Shown: piece after piece, positions 63,986 through 64,000 of the stretch
Numbering within the stretch: the stretch's first letter is position 1
Layout of the letters: each line of letters begins with the position of its first letter
IMG/VR virus record: IMGVR_UViG_3300020439_002657
Coordinates: 1-64,000 of that record
Length of the DNA stretch: 64,000 bases
Source of the DNA: a virus
Reading direction: 5' to 3' (one strand)
Program-made: the position numbers and the translations under genes
Notes under the pieces: model-generated
What the model was told of the DNA's origin: nothing
Databases searched by the model: none
The model's input: the letters and a program-made list of their open reading frames with translations, nothing else

Positions 63986-64000
63986 ATGGGAAAAAAAATC
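63986..64000 (+). CDS. start of a gene cut by the window edge
   Basis: ATG-GGA-AAA-AAA-ATC follows a GGGGG-type ribosome binding site 11 bases upstream. Only five codons are visible, so the product is unknown. Confidence 0.3.

Noticed and set aside
1-64000. CRISPR arrays, tRNA or rRNA genes, insertion sequences
   Set aside because: Reading through, I saw no regularly spaced repeats, no cloverleaf with a CCA-type end, and no transposase motifs. I could not run dedicated searches.

Overview
This window looks like most of the genome of a contractile-tailed temperate phage that is maintained as a plasmid (a phage-plasmid). It carries a ParA/ParB partition pair and a candidate replication initiator at its left end. 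It also has a full set of head, neck, tail, baseplate and lysis genes, and an early region with repressor, antirepressor, recombination and methylation genes. No integrase is visible. No large terminase is visible either, so the genome should continue past the right edge, where a reading frame is cut off. The 14-base G run at the start looks like a contig end artefact. The host cannot be named with confidence. The sequence is moderately GC-rich, and one lipoprotein signal has Asn just before the lipidated Cys, which spirochaete-type lipoboxes tolerate. A Leptospiraceae-like host is therefore a weak guess.

Layout. 1-5.1 kb: ZIP-like transporter, Rep-like protein, parA-parB and a DUF3800 protein. 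5.1-8.2 kb (minus): endolysin, holin candidate, spanin-like membrane proteins and a neck protein. 9.1-10.8 kb (plus): portal. 10.8-14.5 kb (minus): tail fibres. 14.6-17.1 kb (plus): tape measure and a secreted protein. 17.1-21 kb (minus): tail chaperones, tube, sheath and tail completion. 21.1-22.1 kb (plus): small regulator operon. 22.2-32.8 kb (minus): three proteins sharing a short basic module, one a zeta-toxin-like kinase and one a 2262-residue DarB-like methylase-helicase, followed upstream by an SGNH hydrolase. 32.9-34.1 kb (plus): Fic protein. 34.1-43.5 kb (minus): capsid, scaffold, protease and baseplate. 43.6-46.4 kb (plus): LysM-gp25 baseplate fusion and spike. 46.4-49.9 kb: accessory genes, including an XRE-ImmA metalloprotease. 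50-64 kb: immunity switch and a long plus-strand early operon (antirepressor, RecT-like annealase and exonuclease, methylases, ParB-HTH protein, RusA).

How it works together. The virion genes are split into many short blocks on alternating strands. Nearly every block that starts a late transcript carries CCGATA, CCGATG or CCGATT 24-28 bases before its start codon, usually with no Shine-Dalgarno sequence and with C just before the start. This looks like one late-promoter class that ties the scattered blocks together; its core resembles the sigma-28 minus-10 element. A 23-bp palindrome repeated exactly inside both parA and parB, read in different frames, is the best candidate for the partition site. 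The shared module in the DarB-like, zeta-like and third protein suggests a set of internal virion proteins that are packaged and ejected with the DNA. A second complete reading frame is nested inside the cytosine methylase gene.
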